Assembly: GCA_018136815.1 (NCBI GenBank)
Contig: CM030931.1
Location: 2,409,801 to 2,473,800 of the forward strand
Origin: Isochrysis galbana
Lineage: Eukaryota > Haptophyta > Isochrysidales > Isochrysidaceae
Direction of reading: 5' to 3'
DNA: 64,000 nt
Shown one piece after another: positions 11,091-21,600 of the stretch (position 1 is the first letter of the stretch; every line of letters starts with the position of its first letter). A program made the position numbers and the translations under genes. Under the pieces are notes generated by a model, which was given only the letters and a program-made list of their open reading frames with translations, was not told the origin of the DNA and did no database searches.

Positions 11091-13619
11091 TCACAGCAAG
11101 CTCTCTCGCTGCAAGGCCCGTCTAAGGTCGTGGTAGAAAACGAGGCGCTCCTCTGTCGGAAGAGCATGCACTAGGTGCATGACCCGATCGCGGGAAAGAT
11201 GGCCTATGCAGATTTGGCGAGTGAACGACGGGTAATGAGTTTGACATCCGGGGCGGGCGGGTTTCGAGCGTTAAATGATACAAACAAGCAACGCGATCAA
11301 CCCCATGTCAACGGGCCGTCGAATGAGCACACTACGTGGACGTTCGCCAATGTGAATCGAGATTTCAGAGGTCAACTCACCGGCATTTTGGACGAACGTC
11401 GAGTAATACGTGTAAGTGAAGAGCCCCATGATGAGCTGGCAATCGATTCGATCAAAAACACCACCATGCCCTGGGATGATGGCAGAGAAGTCCTGGACAA
11501 TGTAAGGGAGAAGGAAAGCAAGAGCAAGGGGAGGAGATACTCACGGTTTGAGCTGTGACATGGCTTAGACGCAGCGACATGCTGGCCACGCAGAAGAGTT
11601 CGCCAACGCGGCACGCGAATCCCAGCGCCCGGCACCCGTTGGATGATTGATCGCACGGAATCTTTCTACCCCCCCCCCCCCCCCTTCCTCACCCGCATCC
11701 CAACTTGCAATCCATGGACGAACACGAGAGAATGCATCAAGCACAGAGCACTCACCTTGATTTTATAGGCCCGCTTAATCCCCGAGGCAAAGAATCCACC
11801 GAAGGGCGCGACAAGCGATGCGAAACTGCCAAGGACGAGCCCGTGCATCTGGATGCGCAGCAGCGGCTGTGTGTCACCGAGAACTCGTCGTTGGAATGAA
11901 TCGGCGGTACGAGCGACCGCAGTCGAAAATCCAGCCCCCCATGCGTCCAGGTTAGCAGGAAGAAATGGAGGCGGGGTCTCGCAATCAGAGATCGCGTCGA
12001 AAAGAGACTGGAAGCAAGGCGGATTGCAAGGACAGCACACAGTGAGAACCCAATTCGCAGCAACCTCCAATGCAGACTCGATCAAGTTGGTGCGTGAGGA
12101 GCTTATAGGGACCGGGCTCTAGGCAGAATGTGGCACATTTGTGGCAGGGATGCAATCGTCATGGATTTGGACCAGATAAGTTGCCCGAGGGAGAATTGCG
12201 AGTGATGGCAAGCACCTCGCAAGGGCAGATGGTCGGATGAAAGAAACGAACGAGTAACAAGGGGAAGAAATAGGCAAATATGATGGTGCACACGCCTCCA
12301 CCAAAGAATCCCTCCCATGTCTTGTTTGGCGAAATTGACAGAAATGGGCGGGTGGTAATCCGCTTGCCTGCGCGCGTAGAGGGAAGGGGGTGAGCAGCTC
12401 CTCCGGCGAGTTGAGGCCGACGCGCCGAGATAGCTGAAATCCGGGCAAAGCCACTCAGGATGGACGTTTTGACTGCGAATCGGGTTCGAATCACGTGTGA
12501 AAAGGTAAATTGATTGCTAGCATTCCGGACATCGCAAACATATGGGCGCTAGGGCAGGCTTAGAGGAGGGGACTAACCTAGTGCTAGTCCACAGAAGTAG
12601 GCCATAGAGTCATTGCAGATGACAAGGCCAACGGGATAAAGGAACCAAAATAGGCCATGGAAGATGTTTTGGGTAAACGAGTTCGACTGAGACCATTGCG
12701 ATTGGTAGCATGAGCGCATTTTGGAGGGTGAAGAAAAGTCGCGCAGGGGGAGGGTGAAGAAAAGCCGGGCATGCGGAGCGTAGCCGAAGGTTGCGAGGCT
12801 CCCTCAAGGTGAGGAGTTGTGGTGAGCACGAGCGCTGCTGTCACCTGCACGACAGTGACCACAATGATGGCAATGGTCCACGCGAGTTGGCCCATTTGGT
12901 ACTTGTAGTACCCCTTTTTGAGAGTTAGGACAAACACCATGAGCATAAAGGAGTAGCAGCCCATGGAGATTGCCTGCGGGTGTGAACGGACGAAACGGTG
13001 TGCCTAGATGCAGCGCGCCGCAGCGGCGCTATACGGTGAAAAGATCAGGCCCAGCCCGTACCTCCCGGGCAGTGTGCTGTTGGCTACAGAGCGCGGATCT
13101 CACCTGCACGTAAGGTAGAAACCGCACCAGCTTTGGTGAGCGGATGAGCGAGAGAAGACGCTCGTCTGAGAAGCTCGCGCCATACGAGTAAAGCATGCAG
13201 GTGCCAAACCAGCCCCACTGCGTCGTACGAAAGAGGGGGATCTCGAGCACTGCACGCGTGCGGTACCGCACATTGACGAGTTCCCGAAACATGAGGATCT
13301 GCAGCACGAGCACGACGCCGAGTGTCGTGAGGTGGCCGAGATAGAGGATATAAATGAGCGCGAAGAGAAGCGAGGTGCCAAAGAAGAGTCGCTTCACCAG
13401 CTTTGTCAGCTTGTTCTCCCCAGTGCTGTGCGCTTGGATCGCGCTGTGGTGGGTGGTGGAGCTGTTAGGCTCGAGCTCGGTGTCCGAGCACGCGGCGGCG
13501 TCGACGTCGGTGTCGGTGGCAGTGCTGCTGTCTTCATCGATGGGCGCCGCCGACGGCATCCGCGCCATGTGGCCTCTGCGCCGCAGCGCCGACTCGGTCG
13601 GCGCCATCGACGAGGCCAT
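11091..13619 (-). CDS. Phosphatidate cytidylyltransferase (CDP-diacylglycerol synthase)
   Basis: Seven exons on the minus strand join in phase: 13619-13104, 12973-12845, 12686-12578, 12367-12216, 12007-11756, 11492-11381 and 11203-11091, giving 460 residues. The enzyme makes CDP-diacylglycerol from CTP and phosphatidate, the precursor of phosphatidylinositol, phosphatidylglycerol and cardiolipin. Diagnostic stretches are [51 protein letters not shown] and [17 protein letters not shown]. The last two are contiguous across an intron and complete the family signature. Several hydrophobic segments (for example [16 protein letters not shown]) indicate a multi-pass membrane protein, in eukaryotes usually of the ER. 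An in-frame ATG at 13769 would add 50 proline-rich residues encoded by a G-rich tract, which I read as 5' UTR. The gene is divergent from the dynein light chain. Confidence 0.93.
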
Positions 13620-14032
13620 GTGTGGCCCGGGGGTGGGGGGAGGGGGGGGTTGGGGGATGGGAAGGGGCGACAGCGGGCGGGCAAAGGGGGGGGCGGGGGG
13701 AGGGGGGTGGAATACCGATGGGGGGGGGAAGAGGGGGGAGGGGCGGGGAAGCAGGGGAAGGTCGTCCATCCCGCGCGCGCGGCCGAATTTTGTTGTTGCG
13801 TGCGCGCACCGAGGGAGTTTTCTTGTTGGCCGGCAGGCGGTTGCGCTGTCGACCCGTTTGGGGAGAGGAGCAAGTGGGCGGAGGAGCTCTCTCCCTTCTC
13901 GCGCCGCCTGTCTGTCGCACGCCGCTCGCCCAGAGAGAGAGGGGGGGGGAGTGAGAGAGAGAGAGAGAAAGGGGAGTGGGGAGGGAGAGGGAGAGGGAGG
14001 GAGAGGGAGAGGGAGAGAGAGGAGGAGAGAGG

Positions 14033-14083
<51 letters not shown>

Positions 14084-14089
14084 GACAAC
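13620..14089. promoter_or_regulatory. Shared divergent promoter region with GA microsatellite
   Basis: About 470 bp separate the start codons of CDP-DAG synthase (-) and the dynein light chain (+). The dynein side carries a GA tract (about 13940-14081, uninterrupted GA over the last ~45 bp) ending just before its ATG. The other side holds G-rich runs. A bidirectional promoter is inferred from layout and composition; no specific motif was identified. Confidence 0.45.
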
Positions 14090-15054
14090 ATGGCGGAGAA
14101 GGAGGAGCCCATCAGCGACAAGGAGGCATACGAGAACCTTCGCAAGCAAATGAACTATGCCCTCATCAAGGTGCAACGCGCCCGCCGGCTCGGTGCTTGG
14201 TCATGCAAGACAACTGATGCAAGCACCACTCCGACGCGGATAGGAAGCTCCCTGCTGGCCTGCCAAGCTGGCTAACTCAGCCAAGGACCAGTCTTATCGG
14301 AGCTCCCTGCTTGCGAGATAGATGGGCTCACTCAGTACATTTGATGCGCCCTACTGCTCTTGTGCAGAACTGCGATATGAACGAAGAAATGCGTCAGGAT
14401 TGTGTTGATCTCGTGATCACTGCGTGCGAACGCTATGCGGGGAACTTCGAGGTGAGTGACATCAGCACTATATGTGCACACCTGATGTCGCTGTACGGCG
14501 ATGTGGGTGTGAATTTGCGGCGTGCCCTTGATCCGATGAGAAGGCTTCTTTCCATCGATCCCACGCCCACTGGCTGGTCGCCACTCTCAGATGGCTGCGA
14601 GGCTGGTTAAGGAGACCATGGACAAGAAATACAATGAATCGTGGGTGGTGATTATCGGGGAGGGGTTTGGCTTCGAGGTAAGTTTTCATGCAAAGCACCA
14701 AGGGGGTAGCGCACTGCCGGGATCTCTCTCCTTAGGGACCCTTGTTCCATGGAGTTTTCGGAGGTCCCCATCGAGCCCTCTTGCAGTCCATCCACAGACG
14801 GCTTTAGACACCGAAGTCTTCTGCTTTTCTCAGAAAGGGTTTGCTGTTGTTCTTTCCTGAGCGTGGGTGCTGACGGATGGCTTGGGGCTGCTCGGCTTGT
14901 GGCCTTTTGGCATGAAACACCCTGCAGACATGTCTTCACACTCTCTGGATCGCTCGATCAGGTCACTCATGAGGTGAAGCATGTGCTATGGATGTATCTC
15001 AATACGGTCGCCATTCTCTGCTACAAAGCGGGCGCTCGGCAAGCGGGTGCGTGA
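14090..15054 (+). CDS. Dynein light chain, LC8/DYNLL type
   Basis: Four exons (14090-14170, 14368-14451, 14591-14677, 14962-15054), all phase 0 with GT-AG borders, give 114 residues. The family fingerprint is present: CDMNEEMRQD, DKKYNESWVVIIGEGFG and VTHEVKHVLWMYLNTVAILCYKAG. LC8 is a small dimeric hub that binds short linear motifs. It serves as a light chain of cytoplasmic and axonemal dynein and also has dynein-independent partners. The typical length is about 90 residues; here there is a somewhat longer N-terminus and a seven-residue tail (GARQAGA). Glu replaces the usual Tyr just before VTHE. The ATG directly follows the GA microsatellite. Confidence 0.92.
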
Positions 15055-15880
15055 GCTCTGCTAATGGAGTTCGAAGCGACGATCCTCCTAGACCTTTGAA
15101 CTATGACGGACCTTCGATCCGATTGCCCTCCTTGTGCTGCGTGCTGCTACGCACTAGTACTTCATTCTTATCAATTCGCTTCTAACGTACATCCCCAATC
15201 CAATGTATGCCCAAGCACCGCTCTTCTCTTCTCCTGCTCACGACTTCTGGCTTCAAAATTGGCGTGTGTCCGAGGTCTGTTTCATACGACTACGTACCAA
15301 CTACAAACGCGGCGAGGCTAGGAATGCCATACGAGTCTGGCGGTGAGTGTCGGTTGGGATACGTGATGTGTGCCGGGCACGCGAGGGTCTTTGTGTCGGG
15401 CTATATTTGCCACGCAAGAGTCCATTCACACGAGCAAGATCTCTTTCATACGTTTGAGTGGATTGTGGGTTGTGGATTGTGCCTCGGTGGCAAGTGGATT
15501 GTCGTAGGCTCGTAGAATGCACGGCGTGCGGATTGGGCGTTTTCGGTAGAAGGGGCACAATGAAGACTACCGGTAGCTTTAAAGGCACAACGACTTCGCA
15601 GCGTCTGGCGTCTGGAACTAGGTCATACGTCATACTAGCATCTTAAATTTTGTGTGTGTGCCCAGACACCTTGTTTCCAGCTTGAAATCTCTCGCGTTTC
15701 CCTGTGCTATCCCTAGGTTCCCCCCTCCTGGTTTCTTATCCACCCCCACCCCGCCCCGCTTATTTGCATGTGCGTTCCCGCGTTCCTCTCGCTGCTTGGT
15801 GCTTGGACGGACACCTTGCAGGGACTCAAGGGGTACAGACCACCAGCTGACGCTGCTGCTCCGTGGCGAATCCCACCCTG
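15055..15880. other. Intergenic, 3' flank of the dynein light chain gene
   Basis: No gene is supported. The sequence has lower GC than its surroundings and probably includes the 3' UTR. Confidence 0.4.
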
Positions 15881-15882
15881 AA

Positions 15883-16205
15883 CAAGTTGGCCCCACCCTG
15901 AACAAGTTGACTCCACCCACTGAACAAGTTGGCTCCAACTTGAACAAGTTGGCTCCAACCTGAACAAGTTGACTCCACCCACTGAATGCAAGTAAGTTGG
16001 CTCCAACCACCAACCTGAACAAGTTGGCTCCAACCTGAACAATTTGGCTCCACCCACTGAACAAGTTGGCTCCACCCTGAGCACAACTTGGCTCCACCCT
16101 GAGCACAAGTTGGCTCCACCCACTGAACAAGTTGGCTCCACCCACTGAACAAGTTGGCTCCAGCATGAACAGGTTGGCTCCACCCATTGAACAGGTTGCG
16201 TAACG
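15883..16205. repeat. Minisatellite of ~18-24 bp units
   Basis: About 15 copies of a unit built on 'gaacaagttggctccaccc', with spacer lengths varying by a few bases. Minus-strand frames translate to repetitive LFSGWSQLVQ-like peptides, which I regard as a by-product. The array ends exactly where the R1 tail-like sequence begins. Confidence 0.85.
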
Positions 16206-16400
16206 GTAAAAACAAACTCAAATCCTCGATTTTCGAGACGAAATTCGGCGAACCCGAACTTGAGCCCAGGGAGAATCCGAATCAGCACGCCTTGCGCGAC
16301 CACGACGGACATAGATAGGAGACGGTACGTAACGAAGAATGCTCGTGCCCATGCCGCGAAGTATTCATGCCCAAAGGTCTGAATACAACAAGGTCGGGCG
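16206..16400 (+). repeat. R1 tail module, second half
   Basis: Matches the 2230-2415 segment in order, with divergence: an 'aaattcg...tttcgagac...aacttgag' block, then 'gaatccgaatc', then 'ttcatgcc...gaatacaaca'. It is attached here to the minisatellite instead of R1 monomers. Confidence 0.65.
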
Positions 16401-16542
16401 AGGGCGAATCCTGCGAGGGGCGGTGCGCCGCGGCCATCTCAACCTTGGCCGTATTTGTTGTTGTTCGTAGATGATGTAGCTCTACACGTTGCTCCCAAAC
16501 TAGCCGCCTTAGGCTGCGGGCAGCTGCCCATTGGCGACCCTG

Positions 16543-16742
16543 GAGGCTCATGGAGGCCAGCTCAGGGGGCAGAGGAGGCTGGGGCCGGGCCCTGGCCTCC
16601 CCTGCCTCTCCCTCGCTGGCGCTCCTGAGCCACAGGGGCCCCCACGCTGCACCTGTCTGCCTGTCGAACAGGGGGGGAGGAGGGGTTGGAGCAATGGGCT
16701 GGCCACGCCGGGCCAGGATGGGCGAATCAGGCGAGCCTGTCG
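16543..16742 (-). repeat. Partial R2 element, inverted
   Basis: Reverse complement of internal and left-end R2 sequence. It lies head to head with the longer copy that starts at 16743, and the shared junction is the 'aactaagtttatacttgg' terminal motif. Confidence 0.7.
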
Positions 16743-17490
16743 AACTAAGTTTATACTTGGTTGACCCATGGGGGGGCACGAGCCCCCCCCTCTCTCCACT
16801 CCTCCTCTGCCATGGGGGAGGAACCACCCATCCTCCTGGCACGCCTGATGGCTTGCCAGGAGGCCACTGCCCTACTGACCCACTCCCTTCCCCACAGGCT
16901 CGCCCCATTCGCCCATCCTGGCCCCTCGTGACCAGCCCATTGCTCCAACCCCCCCTCCCCCCTGGTCGACAGGCAGACAGGTGCAGATTGGGGGCCCCAG
17001 AGGCTCAGGAGCGCCAGCGAGGGAGAGGCAGGGGAGGCCAGGGCCCAGTCCCAGCCTCCTCTGCCCCCAGAGCTGGCCTCCAGGAGCCTCCAGGGGTCGC
17101 CAGCGGCAGCTGCAGGCCTGCCGCGGGCGCGCCATCGCGCGTGCCGCAGGAGAGGGGAGAGAGCGCGCGGAGAAGGGGGTGGGCGGAGCGAGAGCTCCGC
17201 TCACCGAAAAATAGGTAAGTCCCGCACCTGTTTACAGGATAAGTCGGGGCTGAGACCGCCGCCCACTCGGAGACACAGGAGGAAGGGGGGGAATGATACC
17301 GGGGGGGGGGCGCGGGCCACCGGACCATATCTAAGCCCTTCACCCCTATCCCCCTAGTAGTGCACGGGGGGAGTCGCCTTATGGCGGGGGGAGAAGGGCC
17401 GGGGAAGTGGGGGTGTAGAAAGTTTCCTACGTGAGTAGAAAGTAGAGGGTCCACGGCCGCGTGTGCGGTGAGACTATTAAAAGGTTTAAT
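16743..17490 (+). repeat. R2 dispersed element, near-full copy
   Basis: About 750 bp, closely similar to 52795-53557. It starts with CTAAGTTTATACTTGGTT followed by a G-run and 'cacgagcc', and ends with 'gcggtgagactattaaaagg'. An intron-like 23-nt segment, GTAAGT...TTTACAG (17215-17237), sits in the middle. No conserved protein is seen, so it is probably a non-autonomous mobile element. Confidence 0.75.
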
Positions 17491-17494
17491 TTAA

Positions 17495-17661
17495 TCAGGC
17501 GAGCCTGTCAGTGGGAGAGAGGGTCAACAGGGCAGTGGCCTCCTGGCAAGCCATCAGGCGTGCCAGGAGGATGGGTGGTTCCTCCCCCATGGCAGGGGAG
17601 GAGTGGAGAGAGGGGGGGGCTCGTGCCCCCCCATGGGCGAGCTAAGTATAAACTTAGTTCG
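17495..17661 (-). repeat. Partial R2 element, inverted left end
   Basis: Reverse complement of 16743-16920, ending in 'ctaagtataaacttagttcg' (17642-17661). With 16743 it brackets a ~920-bp segment with R2 left ends facing outward at both borders. Confidence 0.7.
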
Positions 17662-18185
17662 CAAGGAAGGAAACATAGGAGCGACTCATTTGTGACGCGT
17701 GAGCGCAAGGCTGCACGGGAGGAGGGCGCGGGCGGTGTGAGATGGGCATTCTGTGTGCATGTGCACGTGATGAGCCGTGATGAAGAGCGCAGAGCAGAGC
17801 AATAGGTCAGGCCAGAGCTCCAGGGCGGGGCGAGGCATCGCTCAGGACTGACTCAGGATAGGAGGGCGAGAGATGGGTGCACGTTCCGCCGCTAGCAGTG
17901 CCCTTCCCATGCGACTCAGCTCCCGAAGGGCTCAAAGAGTATCACAGTAACAGTAACATGCACAAATGTTACGTATCGAGAGTTAAACTCACTGAGCTCG
18001 CACCGGATTTGGGTTTTGTCTGGCGCCAAGTGCCGCCGGCCATGGTTTTCTTGTTGTAAGGGGAATTTTATTTTTGCGCTCCTGCCTTGGGGCAGCCCAA
18101 ATATCCCGCAAAATATCCTGAATATCCCGCGGGGCGATATCCACCCAAATATCCCGCGGAATATCCTGAATATTTCTGCCTGGCC
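17662..18185. other. Intergenic, no gene seen
   Basis: Unique-looking sequence. At 18090-18180 'aatatcccgc(g/a)aaatatcctg' is repeated a few times in direct order, a small degenerate tandem repeat. Confidence 0.4.
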
Positions 18186-18189
18186 CTAG

Positions 18190-18625
18190 CCCTCCGGTAG
18201 CGCGTAGCGCTCGACTCGACATGTCACTGAAGTTGTTGAGTGATTTGGCCATGTGGTCCAGGTCCCACCACTTGGAGGAGCGTGTGGCGCGGTCGGCGGC
18301 CGCTGAGTGGAAGAAAAGATTTTCAACGAATTTGTCGAGTTTATTCGTTGTGGTGTTGTACCCTTGAGCGGCGTCGTCGAGCGCGCTATGGTTGTAGAAC
18401 ATTGAACATTGTAGAAGTTGGGGTGGTCTCTCGGCGGGGGTACCACGTTAGAAATTGTAGTCTTGTAAGAGGTCTTGTGGGCTAGCATCCCTAGCCACAT
18501 ACACCGGACGAGCCATGCACCAACCGCGCACACCCCCATCGCGGGGGAGGGGCTCCGTTGCCGATGAGGCACGGTCCCTCAGCACTAGGATTAAACTAGG
18601 ACAACAAGAAAACTCTGACACTAAC
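18190..18625 (-). mobile_element. LINE-associated 5' module fragment
   Basis: Bases 18505-18560 are nearly identical to 45522-45575, and the flank at 18566-18620 (…cagcacta…aaaactctgac) recurs at 41893-41953 and 45586-45643. On the minus strand the module reads toward a short frame with WLGMLAHKTSYKT, comparable to MWLVMLTNKMSYD at the start of the LINE-like frame at 44642. I infer a truncated retroelement. No reverse transcriptase is present here. Confidence 0.45.
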
Positions 18626-18686
18626 CCCCTTCATTCTTTTTTCTCCTCGGCTGGTCGTGCGGCGGGCCCCCTCCCTGGCGGCTGCG

Positions 18687-21600
18687 ATGTCGAACGAGAC
18701 GGAGGTCTCTTCACCGCCCAGCGGCGCGGCGCTCCTCGAGCTGTATGACGAGACAGTCGACCGGCTGGGACTGCCACGCTGCGAGCCACTCCGCGCGGCG
18801 CTAGCCCAGAGCGCACAGGCACCGCCTGAGGCGCTCCACCTGCACTCAGCATCTCTCGGTGCGTCGGGCGCCCAGGCGCTCGTCCCGCTTCTCTCGCATG
18901 ACAGCGCGCTCGGCGAGCTCCACTTGGACAACAACCAGTTGGGAAACGATGGTGCTTCGCTCCTCGCAGCCGCACTCCTCGACCACCCAGCCCTCTACCG
19001 CCTGTCGCTCGGATACAACGAGATCGGCACGCGTGGGCTCCAGGCACTCAGTGAGCTTGTTGCCTCATCGCCAGCACTCTTCTGCCTCGACCTGTCGGGG
19101 AACAGCTTCTGGTCGCGCCTATCAGTTGTGGTGCCTGCGTCGATGTCGGCTCTGGCGCCACTCGGCCGGGCGCTTGCTGCGTCTAGCTGCAGGCTGCAGC
19201 TGCTCATCCTCGACCAGGTCGATATCGACGTCAAGGGGCTCTGTGCGCTCGCCGAAGGCCTCTCCAATAATACGAGCTTGATGAGCCTTCGGCTTGGCGA
19301 GAATGAGCTCGGCCCTCGTGCCGCAATCGTCCTCGCCGCGATCCTCCGACGCAATCGCACACTTACATCCCTCGACCTCCGCGACAATAAGCTGGGCGAC
19401 ACTGGGGCACAAGTGCGCTCCCATCCGTCCACCCTCTTGCCCTTGCCTGTGGTGGTCCTTGCCTGTGGTGGTCGCTGGATGCCAGGGTTGATGTGTAGCA
19501 TGACAGCTCTTTAGCATCGGGCCTGCACAGAAGAGGGATGTTATTAACATCGAACATCACTCCTGCTAAGGCCTCTTCCGAATCGATGGATAGCCGTTAG
19601 TCCGAAAAAGCCTATCAGAAAATCGTCGTCCCTGGAAGTCGCGTCAGCCAGCCCAGCGTGTCACCTTCTGGCAGTTTGCGCATGCCCACACCCCTAGCAG
19701 GCACTGCTCACTGACTTTTGCACACCCTCACATCTGGCTGGCGCAGGCCCTTGCCTCAGCGCTCGTGATGAACGAAAGCCTTCGCTGCCTCGTCCTCTGG
19801 AACAATCACATCGGCCCCAACGGTGTAATTGCAATGGCAGAACCTCTCGCAGCTGCTGACGCTTCAAGTGCCGACGAGAGGAACACTGCAACAGGATGCA
19901 CAAGCCGCTCCGTCATTGAGATTCTGGATTTAGGCGGCAACAGCATTGGCGTGAGTGGGTTGGAAGCACTGCGGGAGGCGCTCGTTCGCAACCGGACTCT
20001 GCACACCCTTGGCCTAGCCAATTCGCGTCTTGGTGATGCAGGTGGCATTGAGCTAGCTGGGATCGTCGAGGGGAACGCTTACTTACAAAGGCTCGACCTT
20101 CGGCGAAATTCCTTGCAGGTAAACGGCTCCGTGCATGTCTAGCAATTTCACGGGCACGGTGCCACAATACCCTTCCCTCTCCTGTCCTCTGTGCCAATTG
20201 CGGGTCTTTCACCCAGAAATTTCATGGAGGCATTCTATGATTCCCAAGTGCCTTGATTACTGCCTGCAATTTCGCAGGTGGCTGGGCTCATCGCCATCCA
20301 CTTGGCGATGAAGACGAACCATGTGCTGCAAGAGGTTGCGATCGACGTCTCTTCGAGTCGGTTGGCTGAGGAGGAGAAGTTACTACAAGAGTCTTTTGTG
20401 CAGGTGTGGGTTTGCGCAACATCGGCAAGCGTGTTCGTGCTCGGCATGACGGCACGCGCGCCTGCTCTTCTTCACCTCTAGATGTGTTGAAGGCACATGG
20501 TTCATCCTTTGTTGCTACCCAATTATCATGCGCAGGAGATTAAGGACGCGTGCGCCGCGAACCGTCTGGCCGCCAAAAAAGGTTCGAGCCTTGGCGGAAG
20601 TTGGCAAGGGTTGTCTGCCTCATCCCAGGCCAATACGGCGATGGCGGGACACAACCTTACGGGCGCAATCGAACTCCTCTCCAAACTAGGGACTGCCCGT
20701 GCCTCTGTCCTGCCCCCCTGTTCTCCTTGTCAAGGCTCTATATCTGCTCCCGCGCCCACCACTGTATCTGTCGGTGATGCTTGCTATGGCAGCGTTGATG
20801 TCGCTCAGGGGCCCAATGAGGATACCTCTTTGGGGAATTCGGCCACACTGGATGATCTTGCCGGTGTGTCTCCTGGTTCCCATTCTCGTGAGACAGGGCG
20901 CCTCAGTGTGGGTGACGAGTCGAGTGTAAGCTCACATGCGGCGGCTCTCGGTGCCCAACACGACGCGCGACTACGTCAACTGGGCGCCACAGACACGGCA
21001 ATTGCTGTGCCCCTGCTCGGTGCGGGAGAGGCTACTCGCCCTGCCGTCGAGCCTTCACGCTGTGAAACGGGCTGTTTGCGTATCTTGCAATGGAACGTTC
21101 TGGCGCGGGGGCTGGCAGATGATGGGTTTGTCGTGGATGACGTCATTGGAGGAGACAACGCGCCATCGTCTCAACCGACTAACGCAACTAGGCCTGAGGA
21201 CCATGTGGATGCATACTCTCATGTGCACACCAGCCATGCGGAAACGATGGCCTCGCAAAGGCGCAATCTCTTGATAATTCTGGATTCGCAGCGGCGATGG
21301 GCCCGGATTCGACAAGTCATTGCCACGTATGCCCCTGATATCGTCACGCTCCAGGTGCACCCCACTTGCGATGGTGACCTTGAGGGAGGGGCTGCCTTAT
21401 GCCATACATGCCGTTGGGTGGTGATGGGCATTAGCGAAAGCCAATTGTAGTGGTTTGCCCATGCCTTACCCTTCCCATTTCTAGGAGCTGGATTTCATGT
21501 CTGAGGCTGTTCGTAGCTTAAGCGACATGGGTTATGAGTCGGGCTTACCAGGCTCGCCTCCACCAAACTGTTACATACCGCCGCATTGCGCTCTCTCACC

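Noticed and set aside
13620-13769. N-terminal extension of CDP-DAG synthase to ATG 13769
   Set aside because: The 50 added residues are proline-rich and come from a G-run. It was treated as 5' UTR, though translation from there is possible.
15630-16312. Minus-strand repetitive proteins rich in GANLFSGWSQLV
   Set aside because: Translation of the minisatellite. The units vary in length and shift the frame.
16531-17450. Pro/Arg-rich frames of 100-220 codons in R2
   Set aside because: They are not conserved in frame between the two near-full R2 copies, and no domain is visible.
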